Below are positions 45,392 through 55,330 of a stretch of DNA of 64,000 bases, piece by piece. The DNA comes from Euglena gracilis (lineage: Eukaryota > Euglenida > Euglenophyceae > Euglenales), in contig CP154954.1 in assembly GCA_039621445.1 (NCBI GenBank), forward strand, positions 31,520,012 to 31,584,011, read 5' to 3'. The stretch's first letter is position 1. Each line of letters starts with the position of its first letter. Below the pieces are notes generated by a model. It was not told the origin of the DNA. It did not search any database and saw only the letters and a program-made list of their open reading frames with translations. A program made the translations under genes and the position numbers.

Positions 45392-45479
45392 CTAATTTCC
45401 CCTTAAGAATTTTGGGTGCTTTTGTAAATTTGTAAATAGTTGCAGAAGCTTGGGACGGACCTCAAACAGTACTGATCAA

Positions 45480-45692
45480 GAGACCTTGGTCTCAACCCTT
45501 CCCTTGCCTTTGTGCTCTGCACAAGGGTGTGTCAGCAACACAACCTACCAGAAATACTGAATATCTCAATGAATGGCATCAACACTGCCAACTGTCCCCG
45601 AAGAGAAAGTGTCAAAGGGAAGCTGAATTTTTTGTTACTGATTTTTTTTGGAAATGGGAAAAGCGAAAAGCACAGGCGAGACGTGCATTGTA
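45480..45692 (+). CDS. Coding remnant interrupted by element 2
   Basis: The plus frame reads CLCALHKGVSATQPTRNTEY, LNEWHQHCQLSPKRKCQREA, EFFVTDFFWKWEKRKAQARR-ALY up to the insertion point of the CYTAGG element at 45,693. Removing the element and one TTGTA gives a stop two codons later, so the host sequence was already decayed or the insertion is at an exon end. No family is recognised. Confidence 0.4.
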
Positions 45693-45717
45693 CCTAGGCG
45701 GCCACCTACGGCACAAA

Positions 45718-48700
45718 TGACCGACGGGACCGTCGGTCATTTTTCGGCACTAAATTTCTTCCTACGGCACTTGCTTTTGTGAAGAAAAGTAGACGAACGT
45801 CAGTTTGCCTTCACAGGGTACCTTTTTCCTCATAAAAATGCAAATTTGAGCCTGTTTGGCATGAATTGAAATGTGGCAAAATGAACGTTCATTATACGAA
45901 AAAAACATGTCAAAGTGGAGTTTACAGCATGTGCACAGACAAAAACAGATTGTGCCATCACCTCCCTCTTTTAGGTATGCTCACATTCCCAGACCGGAGG
46001 AAAGGACAAAAACACCTGTAATGATTATGAGAATGAGAAGCAGGATTATTGCATGCGAGCACACGACCATCCAATTTTCAGTAAAAGAGGATTAAGCAGC
46101 TTACATTGTGGGCAAACGCCCAGACCACAACTGAGCTTAACTATCCAGGAGGATCAAACCACCAATTGTCTGTGGAAGATGCTAGATTCACAAAGAAATT
46201 ATCCCCCCCCCTTAATGATAAGAACAAGACAGAAAATGCAAAATGACCGACGGGTCCGTCGGTCATTTTATCATAATCATCTTTGAGGTTGCTTTTCAGC
46301 AAGCGATCCATCTGACCAGCTCCTGAAAGACCTTTAAATTGAACGTCATTTTGTTCTTCACTTTGAAAGAGTATGCAGCCCTTTTTACCTCTCCCACTAA
46401 CATAAATGATCATGCATGTTTTCATCAGAATCATCATTTTGACTTCAAAAATACAGCATCAGTCAACAACGTTCAGCACTCAAGCATGTGCATTGCACGA
46501 AAAGCCAAAGCCAGGTAACTGTGCACAATGCACACTTCCGTCCATACGGTTGTGAAAATGTTCTACCTTTCAACCAGAGAGATCAGAGAGCATTTTGCAA
46601 AAGACAATGTGTGTGTATTGCTGTTGCAGCTGCAGTTGCTTTGGGAGAGAAAGCACTCTGGGGCCTTTTTTGTTTCTGCTCGATCCACAACTTGTGTACT
46701 GGCAATGCTTCCAGAAAGATGTATTTTGTGCGGTTTCTGGCTGGCATTGGCTTGTTTCTTCTGGGGTGTTTTGTGTCCCAGGTTCGTCAAAATTCTATTG
46801 AGGGGGCTTGTGCCAGCCTGCTTCGTTTGCCGGTTTGCCTCTTGGGTCAAAAAAGATGGGCTGGGGAGGGATTGTTTGTAGTAAATGGTTGTGATCACTG
46901 ATCAAGGTAACCAAAGTACATCTGATTTCGCGCAATGTTGCGTGCAAAATAGAACGACGTCCATATGTGTATGTGATTTCTTGCAATCACCCAACCAATT
47001 CATCCCAGAAAAGGGAGTAATTTTTCGCAAATTGCTCAGATTCACTGCACAAAACACCGCCTCCGTCAAAACCACACCCAAACAAAGTTGCTTTGCTTTC
47101 CCTGTTGCAAGTGTCTGGAAAAACCATGTGTGAGAAAAAATAGGTTGGGATTACGTCAGGGCTTGTCTGTTATATCAACCTCAGGCCTTGTGTTACAAAC
47201 ACCCTGTGGCAATGTCTGAAAACGCTGGCAACCGGTGTATTTCTGAGCAATGCCGGCTCTGCACTTCCCATCGGGGGCTAAATACATACTATAGCCGTAC
47301 TGTACCATCGAGACATTGGCTGTACCTGGTTTTTGAAAGCAAGAGACAACAAGGTCTCTCGTCCCTGTCTGATTTACATTCTGGTCCAAATTACGGTACG
47401 TTGGTTTTAGAACTCCTGCAATTCAATGATGCAGAATGTTGCTGTGGCATGCAACGTTTAGCCTTCGGCTATGGTGTGTTGCAATCACCCAACCAATTCA
47501 TCCCAGAAAAGGGAGTAATTTTTCGCAAATTGCTCAGATTCACTGCACAAAACACCGCCTCCGTCAAAACCACACCCAAACAAAGTTGCTTTGCTTTCCC
47601 TGTTGCAAGTGTCTGGAAAAACCATGTGTGAGAAAAAATAGGTTGGGATTACGTCAGGGCTTGTCTGTTATATCAACCTCAGGCCTTGTGTTACAAACAC
47701 CCTGTGGCAATGTCTGAAAACGCTGGCAACCGGTGTATTTCTGAGCAATGCCGGCTCTGCACTTCCCATCGGGGGCTAAATACATACTATAGCCGTACTG
47801 TACCATCGAGACATTGGCTGTACCTGGTTTTTGAAAGCAAGAGACAACAAGGTCTCTCGTCCCTGTCTGATTTACATTCTGGTCCAAATTACGGTACGTT
47901 GGTTTTAGAACTCCTGCAATTCAATGATGCAGAATGTTGCTGTGGCATGCAACGTTTAGCCTTCGGCTATGGTGTGTACATATGGCTAATTGAACCTTAC
48001 AAGAAACAAAGGTATATGACAATATAGACAAACCTCCACCGCATTTTGTTATTCTGGTGTTCTGGAACGAGGCAGTATCTCTTCCACAGACACGCACATA
48101 TTTTCCACACCGAATGATCAGCTGTATTTTGGCAATGGAATGGTCGAAATACTGAATGGAATTGTCATGGAATTCTTTTGTGATGAGGGGATGGAATTTG
48201 TACCTGGTAACAAAAGCTTCGTTCAACATGTGCTGATAAACATCTCATTAACAATGAGAGTGGCACATCTTGACCGACGGTCCCGTCGGTCTTCTTTTCC
48301 ATCAAACTACATATTCTGTGGAGGAATTGGTCATCTTTTTTGTTCAAAGAACAACAGTGTATTTGATTTAGCTGCAAAGTTCAACAAACAAAAGCAGTAC
48401 TATCGCTAGAAGTTATGGTGGTGCATTCGCACCTTCCACACGTTCTTCACAGGTTTCTCCGCCATCCAACTGTGGTACATACAGTTATGGCGACGAACAG
48501 ACAATGTGTCATATACCTTGACCGGTTTTACGCAATATGGAATTCTGAGAAGAGTTGAGAGAGTGAGAAGAGTTAACAGGTCAGAGTGATTTCCTACATC
48601 TGACAAAATAACCCGAAATTTGACCATTTGTGGTGAAAATTGTTCCCAAATAAACATGCAAGATTGCAATATTGCGTTTTATGAGTAGAAATCTTTTGAT

Positions 48701-48994
48701 ATCAAAATCTGGCTTTCAAAAAAAGACCGACGGTCCCATCGGTCATTTGTGCAGTAGGTCGCCTAGGATTATGTTTAAAATCAATTGAGGGCTCTTGTTT
48801 GCTCAGATAACCGACGGCACCGTCGGTAATTGATTCACAAATAGATTGCTTCTTTAACACTTATTGGAACGAAGGTAAACAATTGCAGTTTTTTCCACTG
48901 GAGAGTCTCCTGTGAAATCTTGGCCACATCAAATTGCAGCCGCCCATAACGGCGCCATTTTTGAGGGACTTTTTTTCGACCGACAGGACCGTCG
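45718..48994. repeat. Six dispersed palindromes ACCGACGG-N2-CCGTCGGT
   Basis: Sites: 45,718-45,739 (TGACCGACGG-GA-CCGTCGGTCA), 46,244-46,265, 48,271-48,291, 48,725-48,744, 48,808-48,829, 48,977-48,994. The arms are 8-10 bp; the spacer is GA, GT, TC, CA or AG. Four of the six lie in the last 750 bp. I saw none outside element 2. Confidence 0.9.
46981..47976 (+). repeat. Perfect 498-bp tandem duplication
   Basis: Units 46,981-47,478 and 47,479-47,976 appear identical. 498 is a multiple of three, so frames run through the junction; open frames such as 47,188-47,631 (plus) and 47,156-47,389 (minus) recur at +498. Neither has a recognisable domain. Confidence 0.95.
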
Positions 48995-49123
48995 TTTTTT
49001 GTGCCGTAGGTGGCCTCCTAGGTTGTACCCCTCCTGAAGCCAGCATATACCAAGTGGCTGACACTGCGCCTGCCAGGCCTTAATACAATAATTGCATACG
49101 GCCTTAATACAATGCGGCCTTAA

Positions 49124-49447
49124 TACAATAATTTTACAAATTTCCAAGGCCCAAGCCCGTACTGCATACGGTGCAATGCGTTTGATTCCCGGGTTTGGTG
49201 GGCTAAGATTCCACACCGTGTCCCATTCAAGAAGCTTTGGAACCAAAAGTTAGAGAAGTATGAGGCATTTTGGGATCCACTCCCAAACCTCTTGGGGCTG
49301 GCAAAGCACCTATGCCCATTGATATTTGTACATTGCGTACACAACTCATTTTTGTTCACGGATCTTGTGTTTGTACAGATCCTCAGACATGGCACAAGTC
49401 AAATGTACCATAAGTGTTTTGGGAAGGGCACACTACATCAAAATTAA
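49124..49447 (+). CDS. Coding remnant, unknown (possible transposon protein)
   Basis: An open frame without a start codon reads PSPYCIRCNAFDSRVWWAKI, PHRVPFKKLWNQKLEKYEAF, WDPLPNLLGLAKHLCPLIFV, with CxxC and Trp-rich composition. It continues in other frames: 49,420-49,583 (KGQNFHKWERVVSIPRCPQI) and 49,570-49,680 (FIKTRYKAISADTVASITKQ). The last piece resembles the '...S-x-d-T-[IV]-x-x-x-[IV]-K' region before box B of tyrosine recombinases, but no catalytic R/H/Y set is visible. Probably a decayed mobile-element gene. Confidence 0.4.
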   Translation, partial: YNNFTNFQGPSPYCIRCNAFDSRVWWAKIPHRVPFKKLWNQKLEKYEAFWDPLPNLLGLAKHLCPLIFVHCVHNSFLFTDLVFVQILRHGTSQMYHKCFGKGTLHQN

Positions 49448-50653
49448 GTGTAAAGGGCAAAATTTTCACAAGTGGGAGAGAGTTGTTTCCATTCCCCGGT
49501 GTCCGCAAATAAGTCCTTTTCATTTTGATGATGTCCTATGTGGCTGCCACACGTTTATTCGTGATACTGGGAACCCTTTCTAATTTCATTAAAACCCGAT
49601 ATAAAGCCATAAGTGCAGACACGGTTGCTTCAATCACAAAGCAATTTCAGGCCAAGCAAGGGGGACCCCCCAGGTGTGGGGGCACTCCACCAGAGGTGCT
49701 TGGGTTGGTTTACTCATAAAACTGGGCCTTTCTGACCACGAAGTTACTGTGACAACCTCAACATTGCTTCTGGTGCAGTCCCACAGAAAGCTTGTCCAAA
49801 ATGTGCTTGAGATTTCTGATAAATTATCACTTTCCCCGTTATCGCAAAAGTATCCATCATTTGGAAGCTGAGGTTTTGCGTCAAACCCAGCTTGTTGAGG
49901 ATTTGGAACACGCAGTGAAGACTTGTCCGCGAGTTTGGGCCGTTTGTCCGTTCAAGGTCAAGATTCACAACTTGGAAATTTTGAGTGAATAAAGCTGCCA
50001 TCAGGGATTTTTTTGAGAACAGGGGGCCTACAGGCCGGCTGGAAAGGGGTGCTGACTGCAAAAAAAAAGTGCTGGCTGGACCCCTGGGGGTCCAGGAGAG
50101 GGTCCAGGGGGAGGTCGTCGCCGGACAGCGGGGAGCTGCTGGCTGCTGGAAAAAGAGGTGTATGGGAAGGGTACCCTGTACGGGAAGGCCTGGTGGGGAG
50201 GGGTCGACCCCCCACCCAGATCGCTTGGCTGCAGTCATTTTTCTTCACCAAAGGCTTGTACATCGTCATTGGTTGCCCTGCCCTGGGTTCACCTGTGGTT
50301 CGTGCTTGGGGAGCCCGAACCTTCGCGACTTTTTCGGGATTTTTCGCGTTTTTTTGGTGGTGTTTAGTATCATTTTCAGGTAGACTTTTTGGTCCTTGGA
50401 ATGACCAGGTTTTGTGCTGAGGTCTTTACGTGTGTCATGGTCATGCTGCAGCAAAAGTTTGAGGCGGTTGGCGGACCGGCGGCGTGGCCCAGCCCAGCCC
50501 GGCCCGGCATGGCCCGGCCAGCGGTGTTATTTACTTGTGCTCTTAAGGGGGGGGGGACCCGGTTTGGGCCCTTGTGCATTTTTCTGACTTCTTTCACTGG
50601 GGATGGTGGACGGGGGGCGCATTATTTGGCCAACCAGTCTCTCGCCGTTCCAC

Positions 50654-50750
50654 CCTGGCACTGCGCGAGGGTGAGCGACTGCAGGGCGGGCAGGGCGGGG
50701 ACCACGTGCGCCAACGCGGCGTCGCTGATGCCGTTGCCCCCACGGGGCGG
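50654..50750 (-). CDS. LRR exon
   Basis: The acceptor is ATCACTGAG and the donor CAGG|GTGGAAC. It reads PPRGGNGISDAALAHVVPAL, PALQSLTLAQCQ: one LRR (NGISDAALAHVVPALPALQSLTL). Phase 0 in, phase 1 out. Confidence 0.65.
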
Positions 50751-50868
50751 CTCAGTGATGGTTGCCCACCGGGAGAAACAAACGTGCCTCGCGAACAATG
50801 CTCGCCCTCCTTCAGCCTTCTTTGGGCTGGGGCAGGCTTCCCCCCAACGTTCCGTCCATGGGTTTTTT

Positions 50869-51064
50869 TTACCTCCCCCCTCCTCCACACAACCGCTAAA
50901 TATCGCTACTGACCGGGGGGTGGTCGCTGTTCTGGCCAAACATCGCGGGTTGGTCGTTAGACAAGACCACGGTCAAGAACGCGAATGTCTGGAAAAAAGG
51001 GTCACCTGGAAAAAGATCTCTTACTGACCAGGGGGTGGTCGTTGGGCAAGGGGGGGGGAGGTAA
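50869..51064. mobile_element. C-tract inverted-repeat element, TTGNCCAACGACC type, copy 3
   Basis: Left TA|CCTCCCCCCTCC; right GTTGGGCAAG, a G tract, GAGG|TA. Internal GACCGGGGGGTGGTCG and GGTCGTTAGACAAG motifs are shared with the copies at 12.9-14.6 kb. Confidence 0.6.
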
Positions 51065-51295
51065 GGCCGGGGGTCCCCCCCACTCACCCATCATGGGGGG
51101 TCCCAGGGGAACCCACTCACTTTTCCCCAATGGCCAAAGAATCGCGAAAAATGCTAAAAATGGCACCTTTTCAATAAATTTCAGCCCCTTTGGTGCCGAA
51201 AAGTAAATCCCCCCCCCTGGGGGGACCCCACCGGACCCACCCACCCTACCCCCCCCCGGGGTCCAAGACTAAAAAAAACCCTGGTTCTGTCCCAC

Positions 51296-51535
51296 CTGCC
51301 AGGCCAGCCGGCCCCTGCCTGGACGCGAGGTCTAGGCGCAGGGAGGCAAGGGCCGGGAGGTATTCCAGGGCGCCGAGGGCGGGCAGGGCGGTGCCGGTGA
51401 GCTGGTTGCTGCCGAGGCTCAGCGAGAGGGCCCGCAGGCCCCGGCAGCGCGCCAGGGGGGCCAGGCCGAGCAGCCCGGCGGGGCCCAGCTGGTTGTCGTG
51501 GGGGGCAGGGCCGCGCCGTGGCGGGGCCCGCCCAG
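51296..51535 (-). CDS. LRR exon
   Basis: The acceptor is ACCGATCCCAG and the donor GGCAG|GTGGGA; 240 nt. It reads [60 protein letters not shown]: at least two and a half LRRs. It starts with two leftover nucleotides, matching the phase-1 end of the exon at 53,970, so those two could be adjacent exons. Confidence 0.75.
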
Positions 51536-51799
51536 CTGGGATCGGTTGCGGCAGAGGCCGCAAACGCTGCGGCATGTCAGTTGAATACCCGCCAGGGGGG
51601 TACAGAGAAAGAAAGTGGAGGGCGGCAAAAAAGGCCAGTGGGTTGAAATCAGAGCTGTGCGGGGAGGAGCTTTATTTGACGGGGGACACAAATGTATGAA
51701 TGACCCATTGAATCCCTCCCCCTCTTCGTCTGGAAGCTTTGAGGGGACGACTCCGTTTGCAGTACTGCAACTCCTGGCATGCCACTTGTACACATCCAC

Positions 51800-52028
51800 A
51801 TCCACACGCATCCATCTATCCATCCATCCATCCATCCATCCATCCATCCGTCCGTCCACCCATCCGTCCATCCATCCGTCCGTCTGTCTGTCTGTCCATC
51901 TGTCCGTCGATCCGCCCGTCCGCCCGTCCATCCATCCACCCACACACCCACCCACACCCACCCACCCACCCACCCATGGATACAGACAGACAGACAAACA
52001 GATAGACAGGCAGGCAGGCAGACAGGCA

Positions 52029-52065
<37 letters not shown>

Positions 52066-52110
52066 ACAGACAGACAAAAAGACAGACAGACAGACATGCA
52101 TACATATTCA
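51800..52110 (+). repeat. Composite tetranucleotide microsatellite
   Basis: (CATC)n, (CGTC)n, (TCTG)n, (CCCA)n, (GACA)n and (GGCA)n blocks follow one another. Confidence 0.95.
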
Positions 52111-52118
52111 CATGTGTA

Positions 52119-52291
52119 CACATACCATGCCCCCCCATATAAGACCCCCCCCCCCCGCCGGCCGAAGGCCGGCCCTTTGGCCGGGACCGACCCCCCCCCC
52201 ATAAAAGACCCCCCCATACAAGACCCCCCTAGAATTTTGGCTCCCGAGGGGGGGGGGTTATATGGGGGGGGGGGGGGGGGCATGGTATGTT
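52119..52291. mobile_element. C-tract element (CATATAA type) with TA flanks
   Basis: Left TA|CCATGCCCCCCCATATAAGA; right TTATATGGGGGG...GCATGG|TA. The interior carries GGCCGGCCGAAGGCCGGCCC hairpins and AAGACCCCCC copies. It abuts the microsatellite. Confidence 0.65.
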
Positions 52292-52383
52292 GTTTATATT
52301 TCGGACCTTTCCAGCCAACCCCGTGTCCGCCAGCCGTTTGATGGTGGTGGGTTTGCCCCCCCCCCACATCTCACATCTCGGGG

Positions 52384-52518
52384 GCCGGGGCCACCCTGCG
52401 CCTGTACCTGAGGGCGGGCCACCTGGGGCCGGAGGGCCTGCGGCTGGTGGCGGAGGGCTGGGGCCCGGCGCTGCAGGACCTGGAGCTGGACGTGGGCCAG
52501 GGCCGCTGCTGGCCCGGC
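52384..52518 (+). CDS. LRR exon on the opposite strand
   Basis: The plus frame reads AGATLRLYLRAGHLGPEGLR, LVAEGWGPALQDLELDVGQG. LxLYLxxxxLGPEGLRLVAEG...LQDLELDV is a clear LRR pair; the minus strand gives no LRR pattern. Surrounding LRR exons are all on minus, so this is a local inversion or a piece of another gene. The likely donor is CGGC|GTTGGGG; the acceptor is unclear. Confidence 0.55.
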
Positions 52519-53014
52519 GTTGGGGGCTGGAGCGCTGGTGCGGCAGACGAGGAACGAGACGCCGGGCTTCTTTTTGAGCACTCCCAGGGGGTGGTCGACC
52601 CACGCCAACTCACAGGTTGGCCAGAAACGAAGGCCTGAAAACTTCCCATCCTGAAGATATGAAACGCCCTGAGTTTGTCCGTTTTCCGGGGGGGCAGGAA
52701 GGCCTGGAAGGGGGAGAGGGTCTGCCCCCAGGAGGTGGAGGAACCCCTCACTAACCAATTGGCACTACAACCACCCCAACCAATTTGCAAGACAAAGTTC
52801 ATTTGGCACCGCAGGTATTTTGGTGTGGGGGGAGGGGTTGTCTGCCCTGAAGGGGATGGATGGGGGGAGGGAAGGGCGGACCCCCTCCCACCCATTGGGA
52901 TTCAGGATCCAGGATTCCCATTCAGCCCTGTGGGGCGGGGGCTGTGGGGGGGGGGGGGGGCGGTCACATGGAAAAGTTAATGCCATACAGCAGCATGGTG
53001 TGTGAGGTGTGGCT

Positions 53015-53200
53015 CTTGTGTCCCAAAGCAGACAGGTAGCATGTCAGCCGCCGCTCTTCTGGAAGGTCTTCCACTCCCAGGGCAAGGCGGACCTCGGGCA
53101 CCGCGGGGGCCGACCGGAGAGGGCGGGGCCGGCGCCAAGCGCAGCCAGCGCGGTCGCCCCGCGGCGCCCCATGTAGCTGTCCTGGGTGTCGACCGGCCCC
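53015..53200 (-). pseudogene. LRR exon, apparently frameshifted
   Basis: One frame reads DTQDSYMGRRGATALAALGA-G and a shifted one PAVPEVRLALGVEDLPEERR, together giving one LRR pair. The change of frame falls in a GC-rich stretch near 53,115. Either a 1-nt indel (mutation or sequencing error) or an accidental match. Confidence 0.4.
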
Positions 53201-53261
53201 ACGCCCCGGGGAAAACCCCCGCAACCCCCCCCCCTTTTCACTCCCTGGCCCTGGATGGGGT

Positions 53262-53503
53262 AAAACCCCCTAATTGAAGCGCAGGGCCGTGACAAGCGCA
53301 GGGTCCAAATAAAAGCGCACCCCCCCCACCGCCAAACTGCCAAAGCGGCGGTCCGCTACAAGTGCACCCCCATTTTTTGATGGGATATCTAAAGGAAATC
53401 AAAAAAATCGCGCAGGTGGGGTCCAAATAGAAGCGCACCCCCCGCCGCCAGAGGCAGCGGTCCGCAATAAGTGCACCCGTGCTTCTATTACGGGGGGGGG
53501 GGG
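53262..53503. mobile_element. C-tract element (TAATNGAAGC type)
   Basis: Left TAAAACCCCCTAATTGAAGC; right GCTTCTATTACGGGGG...TTA. Internally, GGTCCAAATAAAAGCGCACC and GGTCCAAATAGAAGCGCACC plus two GCGGTCCGC-ACAAGTGCACCC-like blocks are repeated. Confidence 0.6.
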
Positions 53504-53969
53504 TTAGTGGCTGGCTCCCTACGGATGGGTGGCAGACGGGTGTGGCCAGCAGTGTTCTCTGGAGGGATGTGTTCTGGGGGGTGGGGGGAGGGAAGGCATG
53601 CTGCCCACCCGCCAGCCATAGGGTTTCCTTTCCTGGAAACTCATTCAGCCCTTGATGGGAGGAGCAGGTTTGCTGCGGTTGTTCGGCCCCGGGATCAAGG
53701 TTCCAAGTCAAAGTTGGTGGCTGGTGGCGGGGGGGGGGGGGGTGGTAAGTGCCCGACTTGATCAGGGTGGAACTGGGGGAGGACACGGGGGGGGGGGGGG
53801 GGGGCTGCTTTCGCAGAATGGTCCAGAGCCAACCAGTCAAATGGGAGGTGGCAGCCACTGGTTTCTTGTACCAGATCAACAAAGCAAAGAAAATGAGTGA
53901 ATGAAATGAGTGAATAATACGAGTGAACAATCATACATCAATCGAGGAAACCAATCGGCAGCACGCCAC

Positions 53970-54201
53970 CCCACGGAGAGCGGGGGGCGGCGAGGGTCAG
54001 GCGCGCCAGCTGGGCGATGGGGCGGAGGGGGGCCATCGCGAAGGCGTCGGTGCAGCAGCAGTTCTCGAGGGACAGGCGGAGGGCCTCGCAGCCGGCGAGG
54101 GAGGCCAGGGCGGCCAGGGCGGCCACGCCGTCGTCCTTCAGGCGCGCGCAGTGGAGCGCCAGGGTTGGGAGGAGGGCCGGGGCCCCGAGGGGACGGGAGG
54201 G
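53970..54201 (-). CDS. LRR exon
   Basis: The acceptor is TCACATCGAG and the donor TGGG|GTGGCG; 232 nt. It reads GAPALLPTLALHCARLKDDG, VAALAALASLAGCEALRLSL, ENCCCTDAFAMAPLRPIAQL. Three LRR strands are visible (LLPTLALHCARL, CEALRLSLENC, LARLTLAA). Confidence 0.75.
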
Positions 54202-54427
54202 CTCGATGTGAGGGTAGGGGGTCCGACCTCCCTGTCAAGGGTGTCAAGGGGGGGGGGACACCCCAGCCAAAGTGGAACAGTGCTTGCTGGGTTTGTGGCG
54301 CAATTATCCATTTGATGGCAGAAATTGGGGACTCGGTTTAACAATATGCAAAAGAACCATGCAGGTGAGACAACAATTGAAAAAAAAACCTCGATCGTAG
54401 GAATACACAGACAGTCGCCAAAGCCCT

Positions 54428-54525
54428 CGCCTTGATTGTTTTGTCCCCCTCAATCGCCGACGCGAGGGGACTGCTGGACACTTTGGTGAGGTCCAGGCGG
54501 CGCTTGCATTTGGGGCCAACGTTCG
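54428..54525 (-). CDS. Possible exon between F-box and LRR exons
   Basis: The acceptor is TTCCTATCAG and the donor GCGACT|GTCTGT. It reads ANVGPKCKRRLDLTKVSSSP, LASAIEGDKTIKARALAT. CKRRLDLTKVS could be part of an LRR. Confidence 0.35.
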
Positions 54526-54823
54526 CCTGATAGGAAGCAACTCCCAAGATGGAGAGGGCAACACCGGCCATGGGCCCTGGCAAGGTGGATGGTGGACTGG
54601 ACCAGGTCATGGACGACCTCCCCGCCAGAGATTTTTCTGAATTTGGTGACCTGGGGGAGGGGTCCGAATGGTCCCCGCAGGGGACAGTTCGTCTATCTCA
54701 TGCGCAAAACTGCCAAAATGACCCCCCCAAGGGTGGGTTCCCCGAGCCCCCCCCCTGACCCCCCCCCGGGAGATGGGACGAACCGCTGCGGGTCGCCCAA
54801 AAGAAAAGGCCCTCTTCTCCCAC

Positions 54824-54998
54824 CCCCAGCCCGGGCCAGCAGCCCCAGCAGCAGTGCCGCGGTGGCCGGGGTGACCCGGTACGCCGCGTGCCGCCGGCCC
54901 ACGCTGCTGCGCACGGCGCGGCACACCTGCCCGAGGGGGCCGGGGCCCACAAAGTCGCTGACCAGGCACCAGAGGTCCCCCGGCAGGGCGGCCGCCAT
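54824..54998 (-). CDS. First exon, F-box-like N-terminus of an LRR protein
   Basis: ATG at 54,998 begins MAAALPGDLWCLVSDFVGPG, PLGQVCRAVRSSVGRRHAAY, RVTPATAALLLGLLARAG, ending at G|GTGGGAG (phase 1). LPGDLWCLVSDFVGPGPLGQVCRAVR follows the F-box pattern (LPxxLxxxVxxFLxxxxLxxVxxVCRxxR), which recruits Skp1 in SCF ubiquitin ligases and is commonly followed by LRRs. The next residues lead into LRR-type helices. A substrate adaptor role is inferred from this pairing. Confidence 0.6.
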
Positions 54999-55330
54999 TG
55001 GGAGGCTGAACGGCGGGGGAATGGGACGGGGCCCGTGGGGGGGGGGGCAGAACGGGAAGGTCTGGTGGGGGGGGGGACGACCCTCCCCATCCACCACAGC
55101 ATTTTTTCACAGATTTCCATCCGGCGCCGAAGGAGCCGGGCAAGGATTTTGGGGTAGACAATTGGTGCTCCTGGAAATAGGGGAGGAGGTAGTGGGGGGG
55201 GGGGGGTCGACCCCCCACCACCCTGGCTGTTTGGCCGATTCCCATTCTGCCCTGGGGGGGAGGGCAGGCCGGGGGAGAGGAAAGGGCAGACAGGACCAAC
55301 AGACCGGAAAGGACAGGTGGCGGCGGCGCG

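Larger units (their letters stand above)
45693..49022. mobile_element. CYTAGG-terminated element 2 (3,330 bp, 5-bp target duplication TTGTA)
   Basis: Left CCTAGGCGGCCACCTACGGC and reverse-complemented right CCTAGGAGGCCACCTACGGC match over 26 bp with one difference. TTGTA flanks both ends (45,688-45,692; 49,023-49,027). The interior holds six copies of an ACCGACGG palindrome, the outermost touching the terminal repeats, plus a 498-bp tandem duplication. An internal terminus-like sequence lies at 48,725-48,767. Candidate coding stretches (minus: VRRHNCMYHSWMAEKPVKNV near 48.45 kb, HSIAKIQLIIRCGKYVRVCG near 48.1 kb) have no recognised domain. Confidence 0.8.

Noticed and set aside
51615-52142. 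HPSIHPSI / CLSVCLPA open frames
   Set aside because: Translation of the CATC/CTGT/GGCA microsatellite.
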